NCBI RefSeq assembly: GCF_009758125.1
Contig: NZ_WRXO01000004.1
Span: 372,001 to 436,000, forward strand
Length of the DNA stretch: 64,000 bases
Reading direction: 5' to 3'
DNA from: Chitinophaga oryziterrae
GTDB lineage: Bacteria; Bacteroidota; Bacteroidia; Chitinophagales; Chitinophagaceae
The translations under genes were made by a program, and so were the position numbers. The notes under the pieces were generated by a model. That model did no database searches. It worked only from the letters and a program-made list of their open reading frames with translations, and was not told the DNA's origin. Shown piece after piece: positions 19,401 to 27,299 of this stretch. Position 1 is the stretch's first letter; every line of letters starts with the position of its first letter.

Positions 19401-19570
19401 GAGATCAGACGGCCCCTTTGGGGATTGCCGTGATTGGTGGTCTGCTTTTTTCAGCTATTAGCATACTGTTTTTCCTGCCTTATGTGTATCAGTCAGTCAT
19501 AGGACGTATCCCTTATAAACAAATATCTCTTGACCCCGATGATAAAAGCAGTATTAACTATGACAAATAA
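16460..19570 (+). CDS. RND-family efflux transporter (AcrB/CzcA-like)
   Basis: This 1036-residue inner-membrane pump has the RND fold: a first helix followed by IDIFPRLGLPVVYVAQPYGG, a helix-4 motif (GILVDEATVTIENIHRHME) in which one acidic residue replaces the DD pair of AcrB, and a second-half NRLRPILMTSAAMIAGMIPMA. The LFPQTDSGQTQVRLRLPVGS stretch opens the second periplasmic loop. The substrate is not evident; the arsenic genes that follow do not prove a metal role. It overlaps the adaptor gene by 11 nt. Confidence 0.92.
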   Translation: MKLISSALRHPVTILVAVIAILFFSYTSIRNTKIDIFPRLGLPVVYVAQPYGGLSPEQMEGFITSYYEYHFLYITGVKYVESKSIQGAAIIKLEFNEGTDMSQAMAEVVGYVNRARAFMPPGTVPPFITRFDAGSVPVGQLVFRSESRSLGEISDLALFKVRPMFSTLPGVSAPPPFGGNQKTVLITIDPGKLRAYNLSPDQVVQTVAKFNTISPAGNVRIGDTTYITPQNSVIETLQDLQNTPLQLGAGPAIYVKDIANVSMGADVTTSYALINGKRSVYIPVTKRADASTWDVVQRVKAALPDMQAAIPSDIKVTYEFDQSGYVINSLKSLLFEGGLGAILTGLMVLLFLGDLRSALIVILTIPLALLSSATVLYLTGQTINIMTLGGLALSVGILVDEATVTIENIHRHMESGKGKARAIADAAKEIAAPKLLILLSILAVFVPAIFMNGVPKAMFMPLSLAVSFAMIASFLLSQTFVPVIANWWLKDHAIKKEEGVFHRIKQRYITAGRRINKGFGWITVIFIFAAIGLVSLLFIYTGTELFPQTDSGQTQVRLRLPVGSRFERTEDATRKLLSLADSIAGKGNTEISSAFIGTQPSSFPVNYIHLWTSGPQESVTRIKLKRGVIPVESFRESLRAAVKKELPHAKISFEPGDIVEQVLNLGSNNPVEIAVVNRNLTEGKKTADLLVQKLSAIGALRDLQISTPLDYPAIRLDIDRVKAGQLGITSEQIARSTVTATSSSRFTTPNYWLDKATGTAYQVQVQYPEYLMNSTGQLEAIPISGGHYLSEVATWKHVNMPGEYDRLNQQRYITITANVHKQDMGTVFKKVNQAIRSMPDGAKILLRGQPELLQQTLSSLQAGLLVAVLVIFLVIAVYFQSFRVALATLSIIPAVVTGSLFFLFITGNSLNIQSYMGTIMAVGVAIANGVLFITNAEHYRKGGDNNSFMLAAENRLRPILMTSAAMIAGMIPMALGLSEGGDQTAPLGIAVIGGLLFSAISILFFLPYVYQSVIGRIPYKQISLDPDDKSSINYDK

Positions 19571-20651
19571 TTTCAATTATATGCGATCACTCGCTTTATT
19601 ATTACTGCTGGCTGCATGTAATAACAGCCCGGAAAGAACCAATGATACTGTTGCTCAGGATACGGTGCCGGTATTTATTTTACAACAGGATACGCTAAAA
19701 AAGGTAGTGGAGTTACCGGCGGAATTAGTGCCTTATGAGAATGCAGAATTATTCGCAAAGGTGCAGGGTTTTGTTCGCGAGATGAAAGTTGATCTGGGAG
19801 ATCATGTAAAGAAAGGGCAGACCCTTGCCGTCATTGAAGCACCGGAGATTAACAGTCGTTTTGCAGAGTCGGAAGCAACTTTTCAATCTGCGAAAGCTAA
19901 ATGGATGTCCAGTAAGGATAATTATGAAAGATTGTACAGAGCGTCCAAAGCGAAGACACCGGGTATCGTAGCGCCGGTAGATCTTGAGCACAGCCGTAAT
20001 CAGATGCTGGCGGACAGTGCCACGTATGCAGCCGCGGGGAAACAGTCCCAGGCGTATAAAGAAGTCTCCGGTTACTTATACATCAAAGCACCGTTTGATG
20101 GTGTAATAACTGCGCGTAAAGCGGACCCCGGCGCTTTGGTGGGTACAAATGCCATGCTGCTGACCATTCAGAATAACCGCATATTACGTTTACGGGCTGC
20201 TGTGCCTGAGATCTATGTGTCAGCTGCCAGTACATCAAAGAACATTGATTTCCGGGTGGACGCATATCCTACGCAACGTTTCAAAGCAAAGCTGGCGCGT
20301 AAATCAGAAACTATTGACCCTGCAACCAGAACAGAGTTATGGGAATTTGAAGTAGATAACACCAATCATGAGCTGAAAGCGGGCGCTTTTGCGTATATAA
20401 AGATTGGCATAGAACGTAATACGTTGTCATTTATGGTCCCGGCTGGAACGATCGCTACTACCCAGGAGAGAAAATTTGTCATTCGTCTGAAAGAAGGAAA
20501 AGCAGAGTGGGTAGATGTACGGCAGGGCATGACCAATGATACGGGCATTGAGATCTTTGGAGAATTAAAGCAGGGAGATACATTACTTGTAAAAGCAACT
20601 GATGAGCGTAAGCAGGGGAGTAGCGCTTACTGGAAAGTGAAGAAAAATTAA
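19560..20651 (+). CDS. RND periplasmic adaptor (membrane fusion lipoprotein)
   Basis: This product of about 363 residues starts MTNNFNYMRSLALLLLLAAC, with a lipobox LAAC. The ATG overlaps the pump stop (ATGACAAATAA), which favours translational coupling; an upstream ATG at 19530 is less likely. The lipoyl halves appear as ELFAKVQGFVREMKVDLGD and YLYIKAPFDGVITARKADPG. The C-terminal part (EIFGELKQGDTLLVKATDE) completes the adaptor fold. Gene order TolC-pump-adaptor is the reverse of the first RND operon. Confidence 0.9.
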   Translation: MTNNFNYMRSLALLLLLAACNNSPERTNDTVAQDTVPVFILQQDTLKKVVELPAELVPYENAELFAKVQGFVREMKVDLGDHVKKGQTLAVIEAPEINSRFAESEATFQSAKAKWMSSKDNYERLYRASKAKTPGIVAPVDLEHSRNQMLADSATYAAAGKQSQAYKEVSGYLYIKAPFDGVITARKADPGALVGTNAMLLTIQNNRILRLRAAVPEIYVSAASTSKNIDFRVDAYPTQRFKAKLARKSETIDPATRTELWEFEVDNTNHELKAGAFAYIKIGIERNTLSFMVPAGTIATTQERKFVIRLKEGKAEWVDVRQGMTNDTGIEIFGELKQGDTLLVKATDERKQGSSAYWKVKKN

Positions 20652-20670
20652 TTTGGAATATCAGTATTCT

Positions 20671-20686
20671 ATCGTAATATTGCGAT
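20671..20686. promoter_or_regulatory. Probable ArsR operator upstream of arsR
   Basis: ATCGTAATATTGCGAT is a near-perfect palindrome 20 nt before the arsR start. Its inverse recurs before arsM. ArsR-type repressors bind such short imperfect palindromes and release them when arsenite binds. Confidence 0.65.
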
Positions 20687-20705
20687 GTGTTAATGATATA
20701 GTATT

Positions 20706-21035
20706 ATGGGAGCTTCAAAGACGGATTTATTTACGAAACAACAGAATGATTTAGCCTTAATGGCTAAAGCGCTGGCACATCCGGCCAGAATTGCCATTCT
20801 GCAGTATCTGGTAAAGAAGAATGCTTGTGTATGTGGTGATCTGGTGGAGGAGTTAGGGCTTGCCCAGGCTACCACCTCCCAGCATTTAAAAGAGTTGAAA
20901 TCGGCTGGTATCATACAGGGAAATATTGAGGGGGCCAGCGTTTGTTACTGTATAGATCCAAAGGTTTGGAAACAGTATCAGTCAATATTTACCACATTCT
21001 TTAAAGACGTTAACATAGACAAATCCTGCTGTTAG
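20706..21035 (+). CDS. arsR: ArsR/SmtB-family arsenite-responsive repressor
   Basis: This 109-residue winged-helix repressor has LAHPARIAILQYL and the recognition region LAQATTSQHLKELKSAGIIQG. Cysteines Cys41 and Cys43 (NACVCGDLVEEL) sit at the classic alpha-3 arsenite site, with a further pair at Cys80/Cys82 and a terminal Cys108-Cys109 that could add a ligand. It presumably represses itself and the arsM, acr3 and phosphoesterase genes through the two operator copies. It starts 54 nt after the efflux adaptor. Confidence 0.92.
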   Translation: MGASKTDLFTKQQNDLALMAKALAHPARIAILQYLVKKNACVCGDLVEELGLAQATTSQHLKELKSAGIIQGNIEGASVCYCIDPKVWKQYQSIFTTFFKDVNIDKSCC

Positions 21036-21053
21036 TTTTTTTTGATTATATCT

Positions 21054-21069
21054 ATCGCAATATTACAAT
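21054..21069. promoter_or_regulatory. Second ArsR operator copy upstream of arsM
   Basis: ATCGCAATATTACAAT matches the inverse of the arsR upstream palindrome at 15 of 16 positions. It lies 17 nt before the arsM start, in the 51-nt gap between arsR and arsM, and suggests a separate repressible promoter for the methylation and export genes. Confidence 0.65.
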
Positions 21070-21086
21070 AATAAAAACATTATTTT

Positions 21087-21932
21087 ATGTCTACAGATGC
21101 ACAGATAAAAGATATGGTAAGGCAAAAGTATAGTGAAATTGCTTTACAGGATAAGGAAGTGAATGCAACTTCCTGTTGTGGCGCCGGTGGATGCTCCACA
21201 GAAGTATATAACATCATGAGTGATGATTATACCAGGCTGGAAGGATACAATCCGGATGCTGACCTTAACCTTGGATGCGGGTTGCCTACACAGTTCGCTA
21301 AAATAAAGAAAGGGGACACGGTCATCGACCTGGGATCGGGAGCCGGTAATGACTGTTTTATTGCCCGTCAGGAGACAGGAGAAGGCGGAAAAGTGATTGG
21401 TATAGATTTTACCCCGGCGATGGTGGAAAAGGCCCGTATTAACGCTGAAAAGATCAATTTCAATAATGTTGAGTTCAGGCAGGGAGATATTGAGAAGATG
21501 CCGGTTACTGCAAATACCGCGGACGTGATCGTAAGCAATTGTGTATTGAACCTTGTGCCTAACAAAGATGGCGTATTCAAGGAGATCATTCGCGTGCTGA
21601 AACCAGGGGGGCATTTCAGTATATCGGATATCGTACTGGCAGGGAATCTGCCGTCCAAAATACAGGAAGCTGCTGAAATGTATGCCGGCTGTGTATCCGG
21701 TGCTATTCAGAAACAGGAATATATCGACCTGATCGCGAATAATGGCTTCACTAATATTACCATTCAGAAAGAAAAGGCAATAGTAGTACCTGATGATATT
21801 CTGTCGGGATATTTAAGCAAAGAGGAAATTGAGCAATTCAGAGCAGGGAGTACGGGTATTTATAGCATCACGGTATATGCAGAGAAGCCTGTTGAAGCTA
21901 AAACCTGTTGTGGTCCTGATTGTTGTTCTTAA
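21087..21932 (+). CDS. arsM: Arsenite S-adenosylmethionine methyltransferase
   Basis: This 281-residue protein methylates As(III) to volatile or less toxic species using S-adenosylmethionine. The methyltransferase core is clear (TVIDLGSGAGNDCFIARQ, IGIDFTPAMVEKAR, ADVIVSNCVLNLVPNK). Three cysteines at the expected places, Cys64 (NLGCGLP), Cys152 and Cys202 (YAGCVSGA), match the arsenic-binding set of ArsM. Extra cysteine clusters occur near residue 30 (TSCCGAGGCS) and at the C-terminus (TCCGPDCCS). It is the first gene downstream of the second operator. Confidence 0.95.
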   Translation: MSTDAQIKDMVRQKYSEIALQDKEVNATSCCGAGGCSTEVYNIMSDDYTRLEGYNPDADLNLGCGLPTQFAKIKKGDTVIDLGSGAGNDCFIARQETGEGGKVIGIDFTPAMVEKARINAEKINFNNVEFRQGDIEKMPVTANTADVIVSNCVLNLVPNKDGVFKEIIRVLKPGGHFSISDIVLAGNLPSKIQEAAEMYAGCVSGAIQKQEYIDLIANNGFTNITIQKEKAIVVPDDILSGYLSKEEIEQFRAGSTGIYSITVYAEKPVEAKTCCGPDCCS

Positions 21933-22016
21933 TCTATTACTTTATCAGCAGGGCATTGGCCATCCGTAAAGGTGGTATTGCCTGTTGTAATACTACTTCC
22001 TTCACAACTATATACC

Positions 22017-23093
22017 ATGAGCAACAGCAACTGTAATCCTGCACAACGAAAGCAATTAAGTTTTCCCGACAGATTCCTTACATTATGGATCTTCCTGGCA
22101 ATGGCCATAGGCATAGGCATTGGTTATTTTATTCCATCATCCGCAGGATTTATTAATTCATTCTCTTCCGGTACAACCAACATCCCGTTGGCTGCAGGAT
22201 TAATTCTGATGATGTATCCCCCACTGGCAAAAGTGAAATATGAAAATCTGGGAGAGGTCTTTAAAAACGTAAAGATATTATCTGCCTCCCTTTTATTGAA
22301 CTGGATAATAGGCCCCATCCTGATGTTCGGTCTGGCCGTATTATTCCTGCATGGTTATCCGGAGTACATGACAGGATTGATATTAATAGGATTGGCGCGT
22401 TGTATTGCAATGGTGGTAGTATGGAATGAGCTGGCAGATGGTAACCGGGAATATGCCGCGGGGCTGGTCGCATTGAACAGCATCTTCCAGGTATTGCTTT
22501 ACAGTGTATATGCTTATGTATTCATCACCTGGTTGCCCACGGTGTTCGGTATGAAGGGGATCACTGTATCAGTTACCATCGCTGAGATCGCTAAAAGCGT
22601 AGCTATCTATCTGGGTATTCCGTTCCTGGCGGGTATTGTAAGCAGGTATACCCTGATAGCATGGAAAGGAGAAAAATGGTTTCAGGAAAAATATGTGCCT
22701 TTTATTTCTCCGGTTACCCTGATCGCATTATTGTTTACAATTGTTGTCATGTTTAGTCTGAAAGGAGAACTGATCGTACAGATCCCTATGGATGTGATAA
22801 GGATCGCCATACCGTTGGCTGTGTATTTCGCCATCATGTTCCTGGTAAGTTTCTTCCTTGGTAAAGCAATGGGAGCAGACTATTCCAAAAATGCAGCTAT
22901 TGCATTCACTGCTGCGGGTAATAATTTCGAACTGGCCATTGCAGTAGCAATAGGGGTGTTTGGTATCAATAGCGGTCAGGCATTTGTTGGGGTAATAGGC
23001 CCACTGGTTGAAGTACCTGCATTGATCAGCCTTGTGAATGTTGCCTTCTGGTTAAGGAAAAAATACTACACAAATAAATTACAAAGCGCTTAA
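22017..23093 (+). CDS. acr3: ACR3-family arsenite efflux permease
   Basis: This membrane protein of about 358 residues has ten predicted hydrophobic helices. The ACR3 hallmark LIGLARCIAMVVVWNELADG holds the conserved cysteine needed for arsenite transport, and helix 9 has the motif FTAAGNNFELAIAVAIGVFG. I prefer the ATG at 22017 (MSNSNCNPAQRKQLSFPDRF) over an ATG at 21972, which would add a hydrophobic leader that ACR3 proteins lack. It exports As(III) using the proton gradient. Confidence 0.94.
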   Translation: MSNSNCNPAQRKQLSFPDRFLTLWIFLAMAIGIGIGYFIPSSAGFINSFSSGTTNIPLAAGLILMMYPPLAKVKYENLGEVFKNVKILSASLLLNWIIGPILMFGLAVLFLHGYPEYMTGLILIGLARCIAMVVVWNELADGNREYAAGLVALNSIFQVLLYSVYAYVFITWLPTVFGMKGITVSVTIAEIAKSVAIYLGIPFLAGIVSRYTLIAWKGEKWFQEKYVPFISPVTLIALLFTIVVMFSLKGELIVQIPMDVIRIAIPLAVYFAIMFLVSFFLGKAMGADYSKNAAIAFTAAGNNFELAIAVAIGVFGINSGQAFVGVIGPLVEVPALISLVNVAFWLRKKYYTNKLQSA

Positions 23094-23106
23094 TAAAACC
23101 TGAAAT

Positions 23107-23871
23107 ATGAAAATTGCATTATTCAGTGATATCCATGCAAATCTGCCTGCTTTACAAGCCTTTTTCAAGGATGTGGAAGAAAGAAAACCGGATGCTATTT
23201 ATTGCCTGGGAGACCTGGTAGGATACAATATCTGGCCTAATGAAGTGATTAACGAAATCCGTAAACGGGGTATTCCTACCATAGCTGGTAATTACGATTT
23301 TGGTATCGGTCGTACGAGCAATGATTGTGGCTGTGCATATAAAACTGATACTGAAAAGGCTAATGGCAGTGTTTCTATTTCATTTACCAATGAGATAGTG
23401 AAAGAGGATGAACGCAGATATCTGCGTACTTTGCCAGCTCATATAAAAGTAGAGTTTCAGCTGAACAATGATAAATTGAATCTGCTCCTGGTACATGGCA
23501 GTCCCCGCAAGATTAACGAGTACCTGTTTGAAGACCGGGAAGAGAAAAGTATGTTGAGAATTATGCATGACGCTGATGCAGATATCATGTGTTTCGGGCA
23601 TACCCATAAACCTTATCACCGGGTGTTAACAGAAGAAGGCCAGCATTACCGCCATGCTATCAACATAGGTTCCGTTGGTAAGCCAAAAGATGGAGATCCA
23701 CGTGGAGGTTATGTAATGTTACACATTAATGAGGATAGCAGTATCAGTGATAAGAGTACTGTTCAAACTGAATTTATCCGTTTTGAATACGATGTGGAGA
23801 AGGCTGCAAAAGCTGTGGAAGATAGCCCTCTGCCAAACGCTTATGCAGAAAGTTTACGCAAGGGTGTTTAA
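23107..23871 (+). CDS. Calcineurin-like metallophosphoesterase in the arsenic operon
   Basis: This 254-residue protein has all five metal-binding blocks of the family: FSDIHANLPAL, CLGDLVGYN, AGNYDFGIG, LLVHGSP and CFGHTHKPYH, then NIGSVGKPKDGDPRG. The group is close to YfcE/MJ0936-type phosphodiesterases. It starts 13 nt after acr3 and ends before a terminator, so it is very likely the last gene of the ars operon. An unusual cysteine-containing insertion, SNDCGCAYKTDTEKANG, follows the third metal block. Its substrate is unknown. Confidence 0.88.
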   Translation: MKIALFSDIHANLPALQAFFKDVEERKPDAIYCLGDLVGYNIWPNEVINEIRKRGIPTIAGNYDFGIGRTSNDCGCAYKTDTEKANGSVSISFTNEIVKEDERRYLRTLPAHIKVEFQLNNDKLNLLLVHGSPRKINEYLFEDREEKSMLRIMHDADADIMCFGHTHKPYHRVLTEEGQHYRHAINIGSVGKPKDGDPRGGYVMLHINEDSSISDKSTVQTEFIRFEYDVEKAAKAVEDSPLPNAYAESLRKGV

Positions 23872-23892
23872 TAGAACAGTGAATAAAATAAT

Positions 23893-23928
23893 AAGAGAGC
23901 CGTTCCGGTATAGGAACGGCTCTCTTGT
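23893..23928 (+). terminator. Terminator of the arsenic operon
   Basis: A perfect 14-bp stem (AAGAGAGCCGTTCC with GGAACGGCTCTCTT) around a 6-nt loop starts 22 nt after the phosphoesterase stop. Only a short T stretch follows. Confidence 0.75.
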
Positions 23929-23929
23929 A

Positions 23930-24160
23930 AACAGACTATTTGCTTCATTCTTCCAGCGTAAATATGGATGCCTGGAACGGTCTCCAACCTGGGTAACTTC
24001 GCCAGACAAAGATGTTGTGTATTTTACGCCAGGAGAGAAGCATTGGCATGGGGCAACGGCAACTACAGCGATGAGCCACATTGCCATTCAGGAAAAGCTA
24101 AACGGTTCGCCTGTAGAGTGGATGGAACAGGTGACAGATGAGCAGTATGGTATAAAATAA
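23930..24160 (+). pseudogene. C-terminal fragment of a cupin-domain protein
   Basis: The reading frame ending at 24160 contains SPDKDVVYFTPGEKHWHGAT and SHIAIQEKLNGSPVEWMEQV, then TDEQYG. This is the typical second half of a small cupin, with the GEKHWHGA metal-binding histidines. No matching first half is present: the frame runs back through the ars terminator and out of frame into the phosphoesterase gene, so the fragment has no start of its own. It is a truncated remnant, perhaps left when the ars operon was inserted or rearranged here. Confidence 0.7.
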
Positions 24161-24202
24161 CAATACGTAAGGGGTAATTATACAATTAAATGATACTAGA
24201 AT

Positions 24203-24238
24203 ATAGGTTAAAGCACAGTTAGGTGCACTTTAACCTAT
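24203..24238. terminator. Hairpin downstream of the cupin remnant
   Basis: ATAGGTTAAAG pairs with CTTTAACCTAT across a 14-nt loop. No T-run follows on the plus strand, so its role as a terminator is uncertain. The rest of the 24161-24353 gap holds nothing coding that I can see, apart from a possible TAGTTTTG promoter element at 24327-24334. Confidence 0.45.
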
Positions 24239-24353
24239 TGTCCGGTTCACCCCTTCATTTAACTAACTCCCCGGTTAATCTGCCTGAATGGAACAGCTTC
24301 TGCTGGTCGTGAGGCCGTTTTTAAAATAGTTTTGTGGAAACAATCAGGGAAAC

Positions 24354-25109
24354 ATGAAAACGATCAGATTTTTCGCACTCACTTCTTTTCTTATTACAAG
24401 CGCATTTTCTCTTTCTGCCTGTATGGGGCAGGATACACTTAAAAATGCCGGTGGGGATGGTTTTGCCGTGTTGGAGCTTTTTACATCGGAAGGTTGTTCC
24501 AGTTGTCCGCCGGCAGATGAATTAGTGGCTAAAATACAGAAAGAAGCGGCAGGTAAGGACGTTTATTTATTGGCTTATCACGTTGATTACTGGGATAGGT
24601 TAGGGTGGAAGGATGCTTTCAGTAATGCGGATTATTCGAGGAGACAGTCGCAATATGCGAGCTGGTTAAATACACCACAAATTTATACACCACAGATTAT
24701 TATAAATGGAAGATCTGAGTTTGTAGGCTCTGATGGATCAGCTATCCGTCATGCGATTGCTGAACAACTGGTAATTAAGAAAAATGCGACACTGGTACTG
24801 AAAGCTCATCAGGACGGCGGAAAACTCTTGATTGAATATCAGTCAGCAGGGGCAGGAAAGGAGAATGATTTAGTGATCGTTATTGTGCAGAAAGAGGCTC
24901 ATAGCAAAGTAGCACGTGGAGAAAACGCAGGACGTTCTCTTTCACATGTACAGATTGTGTCTGCACTACAGGTTGAACCCTTAAAGACAAAAGGAAGTAC
25001 AAAGATCATACTGCCAAAAGGTTTTGATACTAAAAACTGGGAAGTATCAGGATTGATACAGAATCACAACAATGGTAGCATTTCAGCAGCTTCCAGGGTT
25101 GATTTTTAA
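24354..25109 (+). CDS. DUF1223 secreted thioredoxin-fold protein
   Basis: This 251-residue protein has an N-terminal signal (about 1-25, possibly lipoprotein, SLSACMG). The DUF1223 signature FAVLELFTSEGCSSCPPADE contains a CxxC redox motif, and YLLAYHVDYWDRLGWKDAF and TPQIYTPQIIINGRSEFVGS follow. The family has a thioredoxin-like fold and probably acts in the periplasm on thiols. It is monocistronic, with its own upstream AT-rich region. Confidence 0.88.
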   Translation: MKTIRFFALTSFLITSAFSLSACMGQDTLKNAGGDGFAVLELFTSEGCSSCPPADELVAKIQKEAAGKDVYLLAYHVDYWDRLGWKDAFSNADYSRRQSQYASWLNTPQIYTPQIIINGRSEFVGSDGSAIRHAIAEQLVIKKNATLVLKAHQDGGKLLIEYQSAGAGKENDLVIVIVQKEAHSKVARGENAGRSLSHVQIVSALQVEPLKTKGSTKIILPKGFDTKNWEVSGLIQNHNNGSISAASRVDF

Positions 25110-25256
25110 GCTTTCATCCCGCTTTGCGTAAATCAGCTTCCCTGTCATTTCCTTATTAAGACTGACATGGGAAAAAAGTCAAAATAATAATAAATATGTT
25201 TTAGTATATTTATAGGGGGATAGTTTACCTATGTAATTAAGCTAAGGGACTCAGAT

Positions 25257-25817
25257 ATGCACAAATATCAGGACAGTGATGAAGAACTGTTGCAACGATT
25301 GCAACTAGATCGGGATGCTGCTGCATTTACATCTTTGTATGAGCGTTATTGGGAGAAGCTGGTAACCCTCGCCTATATCCGTCTTCAATCTACCATGGAT
25401 GCACAGGAAGTAGTACAGGAGGTGTTCCTGGATATCTGGAAAAGATCAGATAATATACATATACGCCATTCTTTCCATACATATATCTCTGCTGCACTTA
25501 AATATAAGATCATCACTTTGCTGGCCAGACGTAAGACCGAAGCTGATCGTCAGTCTATGCTTAATCAGTCTGAAACAGATACCAGTACCGAACAGTGGCT
25601 CAGTTACCATCAACTCCGGGATGAACTTGAAAATACGGTAAGGGCCTTACCCGAAAAATGCCAGCTGGTATTCCGGTTGAGCCGTGAAAACGGGCTCAGT
25701 GAAAAACAGATAGCAGCCACACTTAATATCTCCTTAAAGACCGTAGAAGCACATATGAGCAGGGCGCTCAGGTCCCTGCGTACTTCGCTGAGACATCTTT
25801 ATTTCTTCTTCTTCTGA
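25257..25817 (+). CDS. ECF RNA polymerase sigma factor (FecI-like)
   Basis: This 186-residue sigma factor has region 2 (FTSLYERYWEKLVTLAYIRL, DAQEVVQEVFLDIWKRSD) and region 4 (RALPEKCQLVFRLSRENGLS, then AATLNISLKTVEAHMSRALR). It ends in an unusual run of four phenylalanines. It is followed by a FecR anti-sigma and an STN-bearing SusC. This is the standard Bacteroidota arrangement in which substrate sensed at the outer membrane releases the sigma factor to transcribe the PUL. Confidence 0.93.
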   Translation: MHKYQDSDEELLQRLQLDRDAAAFTSLYERYWEKLVTLAYIRLQSTMDAQEVVQEVFLDIWKRSDNIHIRHSFHTYISAALKYKIITLLARRKTEADRQSMLNQSETDTSTEQWLSYHQLRDELENTVRALPEKCQLVFRLSRENGLSEKQIAATLNISLKTVEAHMSRALRSLRTSLRHLYFFFF

Positions 25818-25889
25818 GCTAATATTTTTTTTAACAGGACTAAGGGTAACCGTTCACTTGCAAAGACTATATATAAAAGCGTCTTTACA

Positions 25890-27032
25890 ATGAGTGATCT
25901 GACTCCTGAACAAATATCCTTACTGGCGGACAAATTGCTGAAAGGCACTATTAGTCCGGAAGAAAGGATATTGTTTGAAAAATGGTATAATACTCTTCCT
26001 GAAGAAGCTGTTGAGTGGAACGATGACGCCGTGCATTCCAGGGAGGAATTGCAACACCGGATGTTATCTCCTGTGCTCCAGTATATAAGAGGAGAAAAAA
26101 TGGTTGTCAGAAGATGGTATTGGGCAGCAGCTTCGATATTGATATTATTTATTGCGGGTAGTATTTACTATACCAAAGAGAAAAAGGAGCGGCTACAGGC
26201 AGTCAATCAGTCTAAGCTTCATAACAATATCTTACCTGGTAGTAACAAGGCCACACTTACACTTTCAAACGGTACAGTGATCTCACTGGAAGATGAACAT
26301 AGTGGCACACTGGCCAGACAGGGGTCTGTACAGATCATCAAATTGAATAACGGACAATTGGCCTATAAAGATGGACAGGGGAAGGATGGAGGACAGCCGG
26401 TATCCTTTAATACGCTTTCTACTCCACGGGGAGGGCAATACCAGGTTACGCTTCCGGACGGTACTGTGGTATGGATGAATGCCGCCAGTTCGCTTGTTTT
26501 CCCCACTGCTTTTACCGGAAAGGACCGTACCGTAAAGTTAAAGGGAGAAGCTTATTTTGAAGTAGCTGCCAATGAGCATCAGCCATTTATTGTCAGTGTT
26601 AATAATATGGAAGTGAGAGTGCTGGGTACTCATTTTAATGTAATGGCATATGAAGAGGAGCAGGTTGTGAAAACAACTTTATTGCAGGGAATGGTAAAAG
26701 TGGCTGCCAGCAATAAAGAAGTATTGCTCAAACCCGGACAGCAGGCAAAATTGAAGCATTCGGGTGAAATGAATGTATTACCTGTAAATGTAGAAGAGGT
26801 AATAGCGTGGAAGAATGGAATCTTCAGCTTTAATGATGCAACAATAGAAGAAGTCATGCAGCAGATCGCCCGCTGGTATGATGCCGAGGTCGTTTATCCT
26901 GATGGCGTTCCCAAAGGTCTTTTCCGTGGAGAAATTGACAGATCAGCAGATATTTCAACGGTACTGAAAATACTGGAAGTAAGTGGCGTTAAGTTTACTG
27001 TAGAGGGACATAAGATATTAGTACGCGCGTAG
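25890..27032 (+). CDS. FecR-family anti-sigma/signal transducer
   Basis: This 380-residue protein has a cytoplasmic N-terminal helix bundle that binds sigma (LTPEQISLLADKLLKGTISP), one membrane helix (about 78-95, WAAASILILFIAGSIYY) and a periplasmic FecR domain. The domain shows STPRGGQYQVTLPDGTVVWM, LKGEAYFEVAANEHQPFIVS and GTHFNVMAYEEE. The C-terminal DUF4974-type domain (EEVMQQIARWYDAEVVYPDG) contacts the receptor's STN domain. It is 72 nt from the sigma gene and 196 nt before the SusC start. Confidence 0.92.
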   Translation: MSDLTPEQISLLADKLLKGTISPEERILFEKWYNTLPEEAVEWNDDAVHSREELQHRMLSPVLQYIRGEKMVVRRWYWAAASILILFIAGSIYYTKEKKERLQAVNQSKLHNNILPGSNKATLTLSNGTVISLEDEHSGTLARQGSVQIIKLNNGQLAYKDGQGKDGGQPVSFNTLSTPRGGQYQVTLPDGTVVWMNAASSLVFPTAFTGKDRTVKLKGEAYFEVAANEHQPFIVSVNNMEVRVLGTHFNVMAYEEEQVVKTTLLQGMVKVAASNKEVLLKPGQQAKLKHSGEMNVLPVNVEEVIAWKNGIFSFNDATIEEVMQQIARWYDAEVVYPDGVPKGLFRGEIDRSADISTVLKILEVSGVKFTVEGHKILVRA

Positions 27033-27048
27033 CCAATATATAGAGTCG

Positions 27049-27299
27049 TATTCAACCAAAATTAAATCTGGCATTTTATGAAAAACGGACCACCATAATG
27101 ACGTATGCCTGCATTCCCTGTAATGAAACAGGGGCGATTGAGGCCGCCCCTGTAATGTCCGGGTTCTGCGGGTGACAAAAAAATCCACTGAAGATCAATT
27201 ATCATTCACACCCAAACACTGCAAATCTATGCAATTGCATGATGATGTAAAAGCCATGCCTGTAAATTGGCTTTATTCAACCAAAATTAAATATGGCAT
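27049..27299. repeat. Pair of 26-bp direct repeats flanking the SusC start region
   Basis: The copies at 27049-27074 and 27274-27299 are identical at 25 of 26 positions and start TATTCAACCAAAATTAAAT. The second copy lies inside the longest SusC reading frame, before the signal peptide. They may be a duplicated regulatory element or the footprint of a small insertion. Confidence 0.75.
27128..27153. promoter_or_regulatory. GC-rich hairpin in the SusC leader
   Basis: ACAGGGGCG pairs with CGCCCCTGT over an 8-nt loop in the fecR-susC gap. No T-run follows, so it may be a leader structure rather than a terminator. Confidence 0.45.

Noticed and set aside
20706..23871. Second RND pump as part of the arsenic operon
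   Set aside because: The pump genes lie directly upstream on the same strand, but arsR has its own operator and RND pumps are not known arsenite exporters of this type; linkage is only by position.
27128..27153. Riboswitch or terminator in the SusC leader
   Set aside because: Only one short hairpin without a T-run or any known aptamer pattern is present.
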